Source: Fimbriimonadaceae bacterium
GTDB taxonomy: Bacteria > Armatimonadota > Fimbriimonadia > Fimbriimonadales > Fimbriimonadaceae
DNA length: 64,000 bases
Direction: 5' to 3'
NCBI GenBank assembly: GCA_019454125.1
Contig: CP075365.1
Coordinates: 800,218 to 864,217, forward strand
Shown here: piece by piece, positions 15,644-23,430 of the stretch
How positions within the stretch are numbered: position 1 is the stretch's first letter
Layout: each line of letters opens with the position of its first letter
Translations under genes and position numbers: made by a program
Notes under the pieces: model-generated
Databases searched by the model: none
Seen by the model: only the letters and a program-made list of their open reading frames with translations
What the model was told of the DNA's origin: nothing

Positions 15644-16762
15644 ATGGCATACACCCTCTCCGAGCTCCTGTCGGTAAACCGGATCAGCCGGATCATCGAC
15701 GACGTCTACGACCGGCGCGGCGCCCAGCTGCCCGCCGCGGCCCAACGCGTCCTGAACGTCGACGCAGACGAGGACGAGATCACGGCCAAGGTCACCGGCC
15801 TGATCGTCGCGGCCGACATCATCGCCGACGACGGGAAGGCACGCGTCCGAGGGACCGAGCCTCTCCGCCTTACCCAGACGAAGGTGCCGAACCTCAAGAT
15901 CGGCATGAACTTCAGCCAGGGCAAACTGAACCTGCTTAACCGTCTGCAAAGCCAGTCTTTGCCGGGCGACCTGCAGAGCTTCGACTCTTACATGATGCGC
16001 TCGCTACGGGCGATCTTGGACGGCGTCGAGGCCCGGCGCGCGGCGCTGGTCTGCGCGATGATGTCGGACGTCGGCACCTACAATGCCTTCGGGATCCAGT
16101 TCACTAACATGAGCTGGGGCATGCCGGCGAACTTGAAGACGACCCTCGCGGGCAACCGCCGCTGGATCGCGGGCAACGAGGCCACGGCGCTTCCAGTCAC
16201 GGACATCCGCGAGATGCGCGACACTGCCATCCAGCAGTACGGGATTCGGTACGACCGCGTGACCATGAGCGCCGCGAAGTTGCAGTTCATGGCCTCGACT
16301 ACGGAGTTCCGAAACCTCGCAGCGGTCGTGCGCCAGCTCGACCTGCCGGTCGGGTTCAACTTCAACACGCTTGAGCTGGGGCCGCTCCGCCAGGTGGTCG
16401 GCGCGGTGCTCGACATCGATATCGAGGTCGAGGACGCTGTCTACTTCGTCGAGAACGAGGACGGGACGCAGACATCGAGCCGCTACTTCAACGCGGCGGA
16501 CGTAATCCTGAGCGTGAAGGCGTTCGATGGGAACACGTCGGTCTGGGACTTCGCGAACGCGGTGGTGACCGAGTCGATCGTCGGGAACAAGGCCAACGTC
16601 GCACTGGTCGGCGGGGGGTTTGCCTCGCCAGTCCGGGGCCCGGTCGGCTACGGCACCGGCTCTCCCGACCTTAACCCGCCGAACATCACCCTTTGGGGTG
16701 TGCAGCGCGGCTTCCCGCGGAAGCACATGGAGACCGCGACCGCCCGCATCAGCACCGAATAA
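15644..16762 (+). CDS. Major capsid protein, gpE-like
   Basis: 372 residues; ATG 15644 is preceded by a good Shine-Dalgarno (GAGGGGAG), fitting the high expression a capsid needs, and no CGTANTKGG element. The sequence follows the major capsid protein E family: N-terminal helix, FSQGKLNLLNRL, ADVILS and a C-terminal extended strand with PVRGPVGYG. It forms the icosahedral shell. A strong terminator follows, so capsid transcripts end here. Confidence 0.8.
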   Translation: MAYTLSELLSVNRISRIIDDVYDRRGAQLPAAAQRVLNVDADEDEITAKVTGLIVAADIIADDGKARVRGTEPLRLTQTKVPNLKIGMNFSQGKLNLLNRLQSQSLPGDLQSFDSYMMRSLRAILDGVEARRAALVCAMMSDVGTYNAFGIQFTNMSWGMPANLKTTLAGNRRWIAGNEATALPVTDIREMRDTAIQQYGIRYDRVTMSAAKLQFMASTTEFRNLAAVVRQLDLPVGFNFNTLELGPLRQVVGAVLDIDIEVEDAVYFVENEDGTQTSSRYFNAADVILSVKAFDGNTSVWDFANAVVTESIVGNKANVALVGGGFASPVRGPVGYGTGSPDLNPPNITLWGVQRGFPRKHMETATARISTE

Positions 16763-16787
16763 AAACGCGGCTTACGCCGCTACTACA

Positions 16788-16807
16788 GGGCCGCCTTCGG
16801 GCGGCCC
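16788..16807 (+). terminator. Strong rho-independent-type terminator after the capsid gene
   Basis: GGGCCGCC-TTCG-GGCGGCCC, a perfect 8-bp GC stem with a UUCG tetraloop, followed by CTTCCTT. A CGTANTKGG element begins 8 bp later. Confidence 0.8.
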
Positions 16808-16814
16808 CTTCCTT

Positions 16815-16823
16815 CGTACTTGG
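16815..16823 (+). promoter_or_regulatory. CGTANTKGG element directly after the terminator
   Basis: CGTACTTGG; 7 bp separate TACTTG from the GTG start at 16830. Its place right behind a terminator is the best argument that the element promotes transcription. Confidence 0.65.
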
Positions 16824-16829
16824 CCGAGT

Positions 16830-17165
16830 GTGGAAAACACTGAAGACGGGTTTGCAGGGTTTGTCGCAGAGCTCGACCAGATCCTTTGTGGCCCTCCGGA
16901 CGACGCCGGCACCGTCCTTGAAGCGGCTAGGACGCTCGTCTACGGGGACAGGCAACGGGCTTATGGCAAAGCGCGCGAGAACCACGAGAGGATCGCGAAG
17001 GTCTGGGAGGCCGTGCTCGGCGTTCCGATCAGCGCAGAGCAGGTGGTCGCTTGTATGGCCGGGCTGAAGCTCGCCAGGATTGCGGGAAACCTGGACCACC
17101 GAGACTCTTGGGTCGACCTCGCCGGATATGCCGCAGTCTGGGACAAAATCAAGCGGGGGGAGTAA
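16830..17165 (+). CDS. DUF6378-family phage protein
   Basis: 111 residues, GTG start. The segment YGDRQRAYGKARENHERIA ... VWEAVLG ... KLARIAGNLDHRDSWVDLAGYAA is characteristic of DUF6378, small phage proteins of unknown function often near replication or accessory genes. It opens the accessory island between capsid and connector genes. Bases 16919-17030 are duplicated perfectly at 17616-17727. Confidence 0.75.
   Translation: MENTEDGFAGFVAELDQILCGPPDDAGTVLEAARTLVYGDRQRAYGKARENHERIAKVWEAVLGVPISAEQVVACMAGLKLARIAGNLDHRDSWVDLAGYAAVWDKIKRGE
16919..17030 (+). repeat. 112-bp perfect direct repeat, copy A
   Basis: Lies inside the DUF6378 gene and is identical to 17616-17727, 697 bp away. No mismatch was seen, so the duplication is recent. 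Confidence 0.95.
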
Positions 17166-17615
17166 GTGGCCGCCCCAAAGTACACCGACCACGAAGACGC
17201 GCTGATCATCGCGCACGCTGAGTCCTGCAAGTACGACGAGCGGAGGCAGGCGTGGTTGATGGCCCAGTTGCCGGGCAGGGCCTGGAACGGTGTCTTGAAG
17301 CGGGCAAAGCTCCTATCGCAGCATGTGCCCGGCCCACCCCCAGAGGCGCATGAGCCGACCCCGGCCCAAGTGGTGGCGAGGGCTGCGAACCCCTCGAGCG
17401 ATCCCGGCGAGCTGATCCGGCGGAACGTCGAGCTTGAGGCAGAAGTGGCGATGCTGCGCCAGCAACTGGCCTGGTCGCAAAGGGCCGCTCCCGAACAGCG
17501 CACCGGCGGTGTCCTGACCGTAAGGGCCAGCGACCACCACCACGCCGACCTCAAGCACCTAATTCGCAGCTGTGCCCAGGCCCATGCCAAGGTCAGGCCG
17601 CTCGTCAGCATGTAA
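17166..17615 (+). CDS. SANT/Myb-like DNA-binding protein with coiled coil
   Basis: 149 residues, GTG immediately after the previous TAA, with GGGGGGAG upstream. The first 45 residues (YTDHEDALIIAHA, then AWLMAQLPGRAWNGVLKRAKLL) follow the SANT/Myb-like or GcrA-like helix-turn-helix pattern of small phage regulators. Residues about 85-105 form a short coiled coil (ELIRRNVELEAEVAMLRQQL). It could regulate the island or bind host DNA. The sequence gives no target. Confidence 0.55.
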   Translation: MAAPKYTDHEDALIIAHAESCKYDERRQAWLMAQLPGRAWNGVLKRAKLLSQHVPGPPPEAHEPTPAQVVARAANPSSDPGELIRRNVELEAEVAMLRQQLAWSQRAAPEQRTGGVLTVRASDHHHADLKHLIRSCAQAHAKVRPLVSM

Positions 17616-17727
17616 TGAAGCGGCTAGGACGCTCGTCTACGGGGACAGGCAACGGGCTTATGGCAAAGCGCGCGAGAACCACGAGAGGATCGCGAAGGTC
17701 TGGGAGGCCGTGCTCGGCGTTCCGATC
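17616..17727 (+). repeat. 112-bp perfect direct repeat, copy B
   Basis: Identical to 16919-17030; begins one base before the end of the SANT-like gene plus a short junction, and breaks off at a point where the flanks differ completely. Confidence 0.95.
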
Positions 17728-17820
17728 GTGTGCCTGACAGAGTGGTCTTCGGTCATGCAGGAGCGGGGCGAGCTCGCGGCGGAATCGGAGTCTGGGGTCG
17801 TCATGGGCGGCCGCTGGTGA
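17616..17820 (+). pseudogene. DUF6378 gene fragment
   Basis: The duplicated 112 bp keeps the DUF6378 frame (residues from EAARTLVYG to VLGVPI) but has neither the original start nor the C-terminal half. After the repeat the frame continues for about 30 unrelated codons to a TGA at 17820. There is no suitable start codon in frame close by, so this is a fragment left by the duplication. Confidence 0.7.
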
Positions 17821-17829
17821 CGTAATGGG
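17821..17829 (+). promoter_or_regulatory. CGTANTKGG element, copy 8
   Basis: CGTAATGGG; 7 bp separate TAATGG from ATG 17836. Confidence 0.55.
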
Positions 17830-17835
17830 CCAGCG

Positions 17836-18219
17836 ATGCCACACGACAAGAACGGCAACCTTCTACAGGCCGGCGACCACGTTGTGCTCCACTGCACCGT
17901 GAAGAGCGTAAGCCCTGACGCAGACCCCCGTTTCTGCAACGCGACCCTTGAGACAGTCGAGCACATGAAGGGGAACGGCCCTGAGCGCGGAAAGACCACG
18001 CTTTCCTTGAGTGCCGACATGTGCGAGAAGGTGCCGGACGACGACCTTGCAGCGGAACTGCGACCCATGGAGCCGGCGGCGGTGATCGAGAGCCTGATGG
18101 GGCAACTCCGCCAAGGAGGCGAGCGTGGCCCTAATCGCGAGGCGTCGCTCGCCATCACGAAGCTCGAGGAGGCTCTCCTCTGGCTGAAGCGCGAAAAGGA
18201 GAAGGCTGACTGTGCCTAA
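17836..18219 (+). CDS. Small protein with Acb2/Tad1-like helical hairpin
   Basis: 127 residues. The N-terminal half looks like a small beta-barrel (KNGNLLQAGDHVVLHCTVKSV, then a Cys-Asn turn and LSLSADM). The C-terminal 45 residues (VIESLMGQL then NREASLAITKLEEALLWLKREK) match the helical-hairpin pattern shared by Acb2 and Tad1, phage proteins that sequester the cyclic nucleotide signals of CBASS and Thoeris defence. The same hairpin also occurs in phage proteins of unknown role. It has its own CGTANTKGG element within an accessory island, as expected for a separately acquired gene. Confidence 0.55.
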   Translation: MPHDKNGNLLQAGDHVVLHCTVKSVSPDADPRFCNATLETVEHMKGNGPERGKTTLSLSADMCEKVPDDDLAAELRPMEPAAVIESLMGQLRQGGERGPNREASLAITKLEEALLWLKREKEKADCA

Positions 18220-18856
18220 GGATCCGCAAGCGGTCGCGGCAATTGAGCGAGGCGATTCCGTCCGTCTCGACGATGGTCGGCTAGTCTTCACCGTCGCCGA
18301 ACTCCCTGACGTCGAAGGAGGCAAGCCCTTCACCCTTGGGGGCACCGAGAGCTTGGAACTCCTGGCCACAGAGTGCGGCTGGAAAGACGGTGCCGGCGTT
18401 AACCCGGCCCAGTTCATCGTAAATCGGATCGTCGACCTGAAAGCGGCGAACACGCGGCTGGAGGACTATTCGCGAGCCGTTGTAAGCGCGGTCGAAGGCG
18501 CTGCCAGAGACCTTGGCTGGGACGGTGTTACCGACGACACGGCCATTGACTGGCTGAAGGCCCAGATCCTTGAGCTTCGCGCCACAGTGGTCGAACTCAG
18601 TGTCCCGACCAGCGCGACTGGCGTAAACGATGCCTTTGCGCATGGGGCCGAGCGGGGTTGGAAGATTGAGCCGTCGGCTCGGGTCGTCGAAGGCTCCATC
18701 GAGGTTAAAGTCGGCGACGAATGGCTTCCGGCGGCGAAGGCGACGAAGCGCCAGCTGGAGGACGCTGCCGATACCCTCAATGTGAACCTGGATCCCTCGG
18801 CCCAGACCAAGGACCAGATGGTGAAGGCCTTGTCGGAGGCGCTCGGCCGAGGCTAA
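18212..18856 (+). CDS. Hypothetical protein with C-terminal HeH/LEM-like domain
   Basis: 214 residues, GTG start overlapping the previous gene by 8 bp, with AAGGAGAAGG upstream. The last about 35 residues (KRQLEDAADTLNVNLD then TKDQMVKALSEAL) follow the HeH/LEM-like pattern common at the ends of phage head proteins. The middle is helical and the N terminus has short strands. It is the last accessory gene before the head-tail connectors. Confidence 0.5.
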   Translation: MPKDPQAVAAIERGDSVRLDDGRLVFTVAELPDVEGGKPFTLGGTESLELLATECGWKDGAGVNPAQFIVNRIVDLKAANTRLEDYSRAVVSAVEGAARDLGWDGVTDDTAIDWLKAQILELRATVVELSVPTSATGVNDAFAHGAERGWKIEPSARVVEGSIEVKVGDEWLPAAKATKRQLEDAADTLNVNLDPSAQTKDQMVKALSEALGRG

Positions 18857-18859
18857 GAC

Positions 18860-19237
18860 ATGGCGTTCACGTACGACTCGGTGAACATCGGGGCGGAGGG
18901 GCGCGACTACGCCCGCTTTCTCTTGGGCGACGTCGACAGCACGACCCACCTCTTAGAGGACGAGGAGGTCGAAGCGCTCCTCGCGCTCCGCGGCTTCCGC
19001 GAGGGTGTCGCCCAGCTGGCCGAGTCGTGCGTGGCGCGTGTCTCCCAGCAGCCTGAACGGTTCGAAGACGAAGCTGGGATCCAGTCCGAATGGACCCAGC
19101 AACGCGTGCGCCACTGGACGGAGCTCGCTGCCAGGATGAGGGCGAACGTCACGAAGACGACTGCGACCTCGCTTGGGCCTGACGTTGTGTCCGGTGAGAT
19201 GGCCCCGACGGCAGGTCTGGACAGGCTGGGGATCTGA
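18860..19237 (+). CDS. Head-tail connector protein (gp6-like)
   Basis: 125 residues. Short helical protein with the pattern ARFLLGDVDS ... LEDEEVEALLALRG ... CVARVSQQPERF, typical of the first head-tail connector that docks under the portal. The following three genes are the usual connector, tail terminator and gp10-like series. It starts 3 bp after the preceding stop and shares one base with the next gene. Confidence 0.65.
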   Translation: MAFTYDSVNIGAEGRDYARFLLGDVDSTTHLLEDEEVEALLALRGFREGVAQLAESCVARVSQQPERFEDEAGIQSEWTQQRVRHWTELAARMRANVTKTTATSLGPDVVSGEMAPTAGLDRLGI

Positions 19238-19611
19238 TGCACTCGCGGCTTACTGGCGGCATGCGCGCCCAAGCCGAGCGCATGCGGTCTGAGACGATGG
19301 CCGCCCTTTGCGACCTCCAGCGTGTCGCGAAAGTGGCCAGCGAGTTCGGCGAGACCGATTCGGTCACCGTCGTGGCCGCCAACGTCCGTACCCGCTGGCG
19401 GCCGCTGAGGGCGGACGAGGTGCCCGACGGAATGCGTACAGTGCACGAAAGGGCCTGGCGCGTGGCTGTCCCGAAAGAGCTCGCCGCGAAGGCCAACGAC
19501 CGCTTGCGGCGCCTTTCCGACTCGGCCCTGTTCAACGTGGTAGGCGTTGAGGAGGATCCGGTGGGCCAGGCTTCTGGCAAGTATTTGCTGGTGGTGGACA
19601 GCAAGGCGTGA
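19237..19611 (+). CDS. Head closure / head-tail joining protein
   Basis: 124 residues; its ATG shares one base with the preceding stop. The first 30 residues are helical and the rest beta-rich (DSVTVVAANVRTRWRPL, RAWRVAVPKEL, KYLLVVDS). This resembles short phage minor head-tail joining proteins (DUF6093-like). Function is inferred mainly from gene order between connector and tail terminator. Confidence 0.5.
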   Translation: MHSRLTGGMRAQAERMRSETMAALCDLQRVAKVASEFGETDSVTVVAANVRTRWRPLRADEVPDGMRTVHERAWRVAVPKELAAKANDRLRRLSDSALFNVVGVEEDPVGQASGKYLLVVDSKA

Positions 19612-20042
19612 GCGACCTCGCCCCAATCAAGAAGCACATCCCCGCGGTGCTGCGCGCAAGGCCTTTGCTCGCCGGGATCCGCGTTTCGCCTGGGCCGACC
19701 ACGCCGGATTTCGACAAAGGTATTGTCTATTGGCCGGTTGGCCAGCCGAGCGACGTCGCCGTCCACGGTGGCACTCGGCTCGAGATCGAGGTTGACTATG
19801 CCGTGGTCGCCGATCTGCCCGACTCTGAAACGTCGCTCGCTTTCACCTGGGCCCACGAGATTGACGACGCTCTTAATGCGTCCGGGGCGGACTATCCCGG
19901 CTTAGGCGCCGTCTACATGTGCGTCCGCAAGCGCACTTGGGACAGGTCTTACGTGGCTATGGACGGCACGAGGAGGATCGAGATCGGTGGGGTTTTCACT
20001 CTGCGGGCGCGGGGCATCGACTTCAACAACCCGCCGATCTAG
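19608..20042 (+). CDS. Tail terminator-like protein
   Basis: 144 residues, GTG start overlapping the previous stop (GTGA). The pattern of N-terminal helix, long beta-strand pair (TRLEIEVDYAVVADL), helix (SLAFTWAHEIDDAL), and C-terminal strands ending in FTLRARGIDF resembles phage tail terminator proteins, which cap the tail tube. Gene order supports this. Confidence 0.5.
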   Translation: MSDLAPIKKHIPAVLRARPLLAGIRVSPGPTTPDFDKGIVYWPVGQPSDVAVHGGTRLEIEVDYAVVADLPDSETSLAFTWAHEIDDALNASGADYPGLGAVYMCVRKRTWDRSYVAMDGTRRIEIGGVFTLRARGIDFNNPPI

Positions 20043-20260
20043 GCTTCAGTCGTCGGTCAGGCTCAGTTGCGCCGCTGACTTGCCCTTGACTCTGGCCGCT
20101 TTTCGGTGCGATTCGAGTCCCCAACGCGGAATCTCGGGCGCATGCCCAAGCACGCGGACAAAGAAGTGGTCGAGCGCGCTTGCGCGGCACACGGCAGCAG
20201 GCCGCCGGAAAAGCCGTGACCGTCCTAGCGGGTTCGAACCCCGCCCTCCCCGGCGTTTGC
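20043..20260. other. Non-coding spacer with T-arm-like sequence
   Basis: About 220 bp. It holds a canonical T-arm-like hairpin (GCGGG-TTCGAAC-CCCGC, near 20229-20245), a second degenerate T-loop sequence GATTCGAGTCC near 20110, and a 25-codon ORF at 20142-20219. I could not fold a full tRNA; acceptor strands do not match. It may be tRNA-derived debris. Confidence 0.35.
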
Positions 20261-20269
20261 CGTACTTGG
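20261..20269 (+). promoter_or_regulatory. CGTANTKGG element, copy 9
   Basis: CGTACTTGG; 8 bp separate TACTTG from ATG 20277. Confidence 0.6.
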
Positions 20270-20276
20270 CACGTTA

Positions 20277-20747
20277 ATGGCAGAGGTGCGCCTGAGAATA
20301 GACCGGTTCGACCTCGCAAAAAGCGGTGTCCGCAAAGGCCTTGACGGAGCGGTGCGCGCCCTGGCGTCCGAGTGTCAGGCGCGGGCGATCGATAACATCG
20401 GCGCTTACCCAGAAGCCCGTCGGCCCATCGACACGGGCGCCATGCAGGCGAGCATTTACGTAGAGACGGCCGACAGCTCGGAGCGCCAGGAAGCGTTGGC
20501 CAGGGCCGCGGAGCAGTACGCCACGGCATCGCGCGCAGAGGCGCCTCCCGAGGGTGCCGCTTCGCCAAGGCCCGCCGACTTGGAGGCCAAAGTGGCGGTC
20601 GGTGTCGAGTACGGCGTCTACGTCGAGCAAGGCACCCCGAAAATGGCCGCGCGCCCGTTCCTTGAGCCTGCGCTGGCTTCCCTCGAGGCAGAGACCGAGC
20701 GTGTCGTCAAAGAAGCGGTCGCGGAGGCTCTCCGCGAGGTTCTCTGA
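20277..20747 (+). CDS. HK97 gp10-like tail completion protein
   Basis: 156 residues. Characteristic segments are PIDTGAMQASIYVETA and YGVYVEQGTPKMAARPFLEPAL near the C terminus, the hallmark of the HK97 gp10 family. These proteins act at the head-tail junction in siphoviruses. Its stop shares a base with the next gene's ATG. Confidence 0.85.
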   Translation: MAEVRLRIDRFDLAKSGVRKGLDGAVRALASECQARAIDNIGAYPEARRPIDTGAMQASIYVETADSSERQEALARAAEQYATASRAEAPPEGAASPRPADLEAKVAVGVEYGVYVEQGTPKMAARPFLEPALASLEAETERVVKEAVAEALREVL

Positions 20748-23029
20748 TGCCGCAGCGAGTGCTGGTCTTCCAGTCCGCCGTGGGAACCGGGTGGACGTCA
20801 CCCACGAACGCGCTAGCCGAAGACGGCTCAGCCGCTGTGTACCCGCCGGGGGGTGCGCAGAGCTGGCTCCGACTGACTGACGCGGCGTCTCGGGTGCTCC
20901 CAGAGGACGACGAGGTGCTCGGCGTTGAGGTCGTGGTCGTCGCGCTCGGCACGGGTGGCCCCGGTCGCACGGTCGTCTTAGGGAAAGGGCTGAAGGAGTA
21001 CGCCGCGGCGCTGGGCGACCTGGTCGACGACGCGCCGGAGACATACGACGGCGTCGCCGGCACTTACTACGGGTGGGCGACACAGTCGCTCTCGGAGTGG
21101 CGCGGAGTGACGGTCGTGCACGACCTTGGCTTGGCAACGGGCGTCGGGCGGATCGTCACGATCGGGACGAACTATGCCGGCTCCTCCCGCCGCGAGTGGC
21201 ACTATTCGGACGACGGGACAACGTGGACGCCGGTGTCATACGCCCCCGACACTCCTCCAGGTTATCTGCCGGGCGACCCTTGGACGTACGACCAAGAGTT
21301 GGCCGACTGCACGGTCGCCCGCTATTGGCGCTATTCGAGCCGCGACGAGCTGGACGAACCGCCTGCTTTCGGCGACTCCTCAGGGCCAAGGGTGAACGAG
21401 TTCCGCCTTTATGGTTGCGACGGCACGACTCTCCTCACCCCGGGATGGGACGGTGGGGCCGGGCAGCTCGAGCGGCTCGACGTTTCTCTCACCCTCGACG
21501 GTTCGACCCCTGTCGGAGAGACCAAGACGTTCACGGTCGGGCCGTCAGGGGGCACCTACACCCTCGGCGGCGTCCTCGACCTTTGGGGGCTGCCCCTTGA
21601 GCCTGACGACATCGCGCTCTCCACCTTCGGCGCCATGGTGCGCCGTGGCGGCCCCAGCGGCGAGGCACTGCACACCGAGCGGCGCGTCGACGTCGTCCGC
21701 GCAGTGGTGACGCACCAATCCGTAATGGGCTCGCTGGAAATGCCACGCGAGTACCCGTTACAGCGATGCGTCCTAGGAAAAGAGGTCACCCCTGGAACGC
21801 CCGTCTCCCCGACGATCCTCTTAAAGGCGGCACGGTTGACCATGCAGTCACAAGAGGCCAGTGAGGAAGTCCGGTTCCAAGGCGAGTTGATCCCCGGGAT
21901 GCAGGTGAACAACGGCGGGGACATGGCGACCGGCCAGGTCACGGGCAAGCCCACCTACGACGAGCTCGGTCTCCTGCTACGGTCCCTGTTCGGCGACCCG
22001 GTGACCACGACCGTCACCACCGGAGTTTACCGGCACGAGTTCAACTTCGACCCTCGTGGCCAATCCCCGTTCAGGACCTACACGAATGAGTGGGGCGACA
22101 AGACGAACGCCGAGCGTTACGCCTATGTCCTTTTGACCGCCCTCGGGATGTCCGTCAAGCGCAACGAGTCGCCGTCGATCGACGGCCAAGCGATCGGTCG
22201 CAGGATGGTGCTCACAACGCTCACGCCGGGATCGAACGCGGTACAGACCGTCACCGTCACCGGCTCACCGACGGGGGGCAACTTCAAGTTGCGGTTCAAG
22301 GGTGCGACGACGGCGAACATCGCCTACAACGCGAACGCGGCGGCCTATCAGGCGGCCCTGGAGGCGCTCAGCACCATCGGTTCGGGCAACGTCACGGTCA
22401 CTGGCTCTGGGCCGTTCACCGTGACGTTCGGGGCGGCCTTGGCAGGCGAGGCCCAGCCTGCACTCGAGCTAGCGGCGAACAACCTGACAGGCGGTTCGTC
22501 GCCGGACGTCACGATTGCGATCACAACGTTGGGCGGTTATACGGAGTTCGCATGTGTGCCGATTGAGCCGGGCCAGGCCAACGTCTACTTCGCGACGTCG
22601 CTCGCGGGACTGGCGGCCGGAAAACTGGCGGCCTGCTTCAGCTCGGAGTGGTCTTGTAGCGGCAAGCACGCGCCGGTCTTCGTCCTCGACGACACTCTCG
22701 ATTCCTTCGCCCACGCGACCGAGGACGACGTCACCCTCAGGGGAGCGGTGCTCATCGAGGCTAACAGCGTCGCCACGACCATGGTGAACGCGAAGCGCGA
22801 CAACACCCTTAACTACCTGCGGCTGCTGTACACGTCAAAGGTCAACATCCCCGGCACGTCGACCAAGTTCAGCCTCGACGTCACCTTGGCCGGTCAGGTC
22901 AACGAACTAGGAGCGATCGAAAACGACCAACAGATCGTCGCCCGTCGGTTTGGGTTCTCCAACCGGTTTGACCCGGCCTGGGGCAAGAGCTGCCAGTTTG
23001 TGCTCGTTAACGGGGTGGCGAGCTACTAA
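20747..23029 (+). CDS. Tail protein: discoidin-like N-terminal half fused to tail tube-like C-terminal half
   Basis: 760 residues, unusually long for this position. Residues about 115-225 resemble an F5/8 type C (discoidin) fold: ETYDGVAGTYYGWATQ, REWHYSDDGTTWTPV, ARYWRYSS, then an ELRLYG-like end. From about residue 330 (MPREYPLQRCVLGKEVTPGTPV) the sequence looks like a phage major tail tube protein, with an inserted domain (VQTVTVTGSPTGGNF to VTIAITTLGG) shared with the decoration protein at 14857. A CGTAATGGG element at 21721 and an in-frame ATG at 21740 lie at the junction, so the tube half may also be made alone. Confidence 0.6.
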   Translation: MPQRVLVFQSAVGTGWTSPTNALAEDGSAAVYPPGGAQSWLRLTDAASRVLPEDDEVLGVEVVVVALGTGGPGRTVVLGKGLKEYAAALGDLVDDAPETYDGVAGTYYGWATQSLSEWRGVTVVHDLGLATGVGRIVTIGTNYAGSSRREWHYSDDGTTWTPVSYAPDTPPGYLPGDPWTYDQELADCTVARYWRYSSRDELDEPPAFGDSSGPRVNEFRLYGCDGTTLLTPGWDGGAGQLERLDVSLTLDGSTPVGETKTFTVGPSGGTYTLGGVLDLWGLPLEPDDIALSTFGAMVRRGGPSGEALHTERRVDVVRAVVTHQSVMGSLEMPREYPLQRCVLGKEVTPGTPVSPTILLKAARLTMQSQEASEEVRFQGELIPGMQVNNGGDMATGQVTGKPTYDELGLLLRSLFGDPVTTTVTTGVYRHEFNFDPRGQSPFRTYTNEWGDKTNAERYAYVLLTALGMSVKRNESPSIDGQAIGRRMVLTTLTPGSNAVQTVTVTGSPTGGNFKLRFKGATTANIAYNANAAAYQAALEALSTIGSGNVTVTGSGPFTVTFGAALAGEAQPALELAANNLTGGSSPDVTIAITTLGGYTEFACVPIEPGQANVYFATSLAGLAAGKLAACFSSEWSCSGKHAPVFVLDDTLDSFAHATEDDVTLRGAVLIEANSVATTMVNAKRDNTLNYLRLLYTSKVNIPGTSTKFSLDVTLAGQVNELGAIENDQQIVARRFGFSNRFDPAWGKSCQFVLVNGVASY
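21721..21729 (+). promoter_or_regulatory. CGTANTKGG element inside the tail fusion gene
   Basis: CGTAATGGG at the junction of discoidin-like and tube-like halves. The next in-frame ATG (21740) is 11 bp after TAATGG, longer than at other sites; an in-frame CTG (21734) lies at 5 bp. Confidence 0.4.
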
Positions 23030-23430
23030 TGGCCGTCCGCATCGGCAAGCGGGCGAAGAGGGCGCTCGTCGAGGTCGACGAGCTTCTTTCGGAAAGGCAA
23101 TCGGTCGTGGTCCAGGTCGAGGAAGGCCGCTCGTTCGAGGCGTCTTACTCGTTGCCGAGCTTGACCGTCGAAGCGATGCTCCGCATGGAGCGCGTGCTGA
23201 AAGAGTTCGACGACGGCGAGCTTGGCGAGGGCCGCACGGTCTACGACCAAGTGGACGACGTGGTCGGCGTGCTGCTATCGATCGGGATCGAGTGGTCGCT
23301 CGCTCGGGGAGGAGAGCCGGTCCCGACCAACGATCCAGGCCTACGCTCGGTGCCGGTGCGGATCCTCAGGAGCACGTTCTTCGCCGTGCTGGGTGCGGCA
23401 AGCCCAAACCCATCGACGTCCGCGAGCTGA
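23029..23430 (+). CDS. Tail assembly chaperone, short form
   Basis: 133 residues, ATG sharing a base with the preceding stop. Acidic, helical protein (LTVEAMLRMERVLKEFDDGE) of the size of lambda gpG-type chaperones and placed directly before the tape measure, as usual. The frame ends at 23430 but a slippery CCCAAAC at 23403-23409 allows a longer product. Confidence 0.7.
   Translation: MAVRIGKRAKRALVEVDELLSERQSVVVQVEEGRSFEASYSLPSLTVEAMLRMERVLKEFDDGELGEGRTVYDQVDDVVGVLLSIGIEWSLARGGEPVPTNDPGLRSVPVRILRSTFFAVLGAASPNPSTSAS

Noticed and set aside
20142-20260. Possible serine- or other class II tRNA ending in GCGGG-TTCGAAC-CCCGC
   Set aside because: The T arm is perfect, but no 5' strand pairs with the expected acceptor, the anticodon loop is unclear and no CCA follows.
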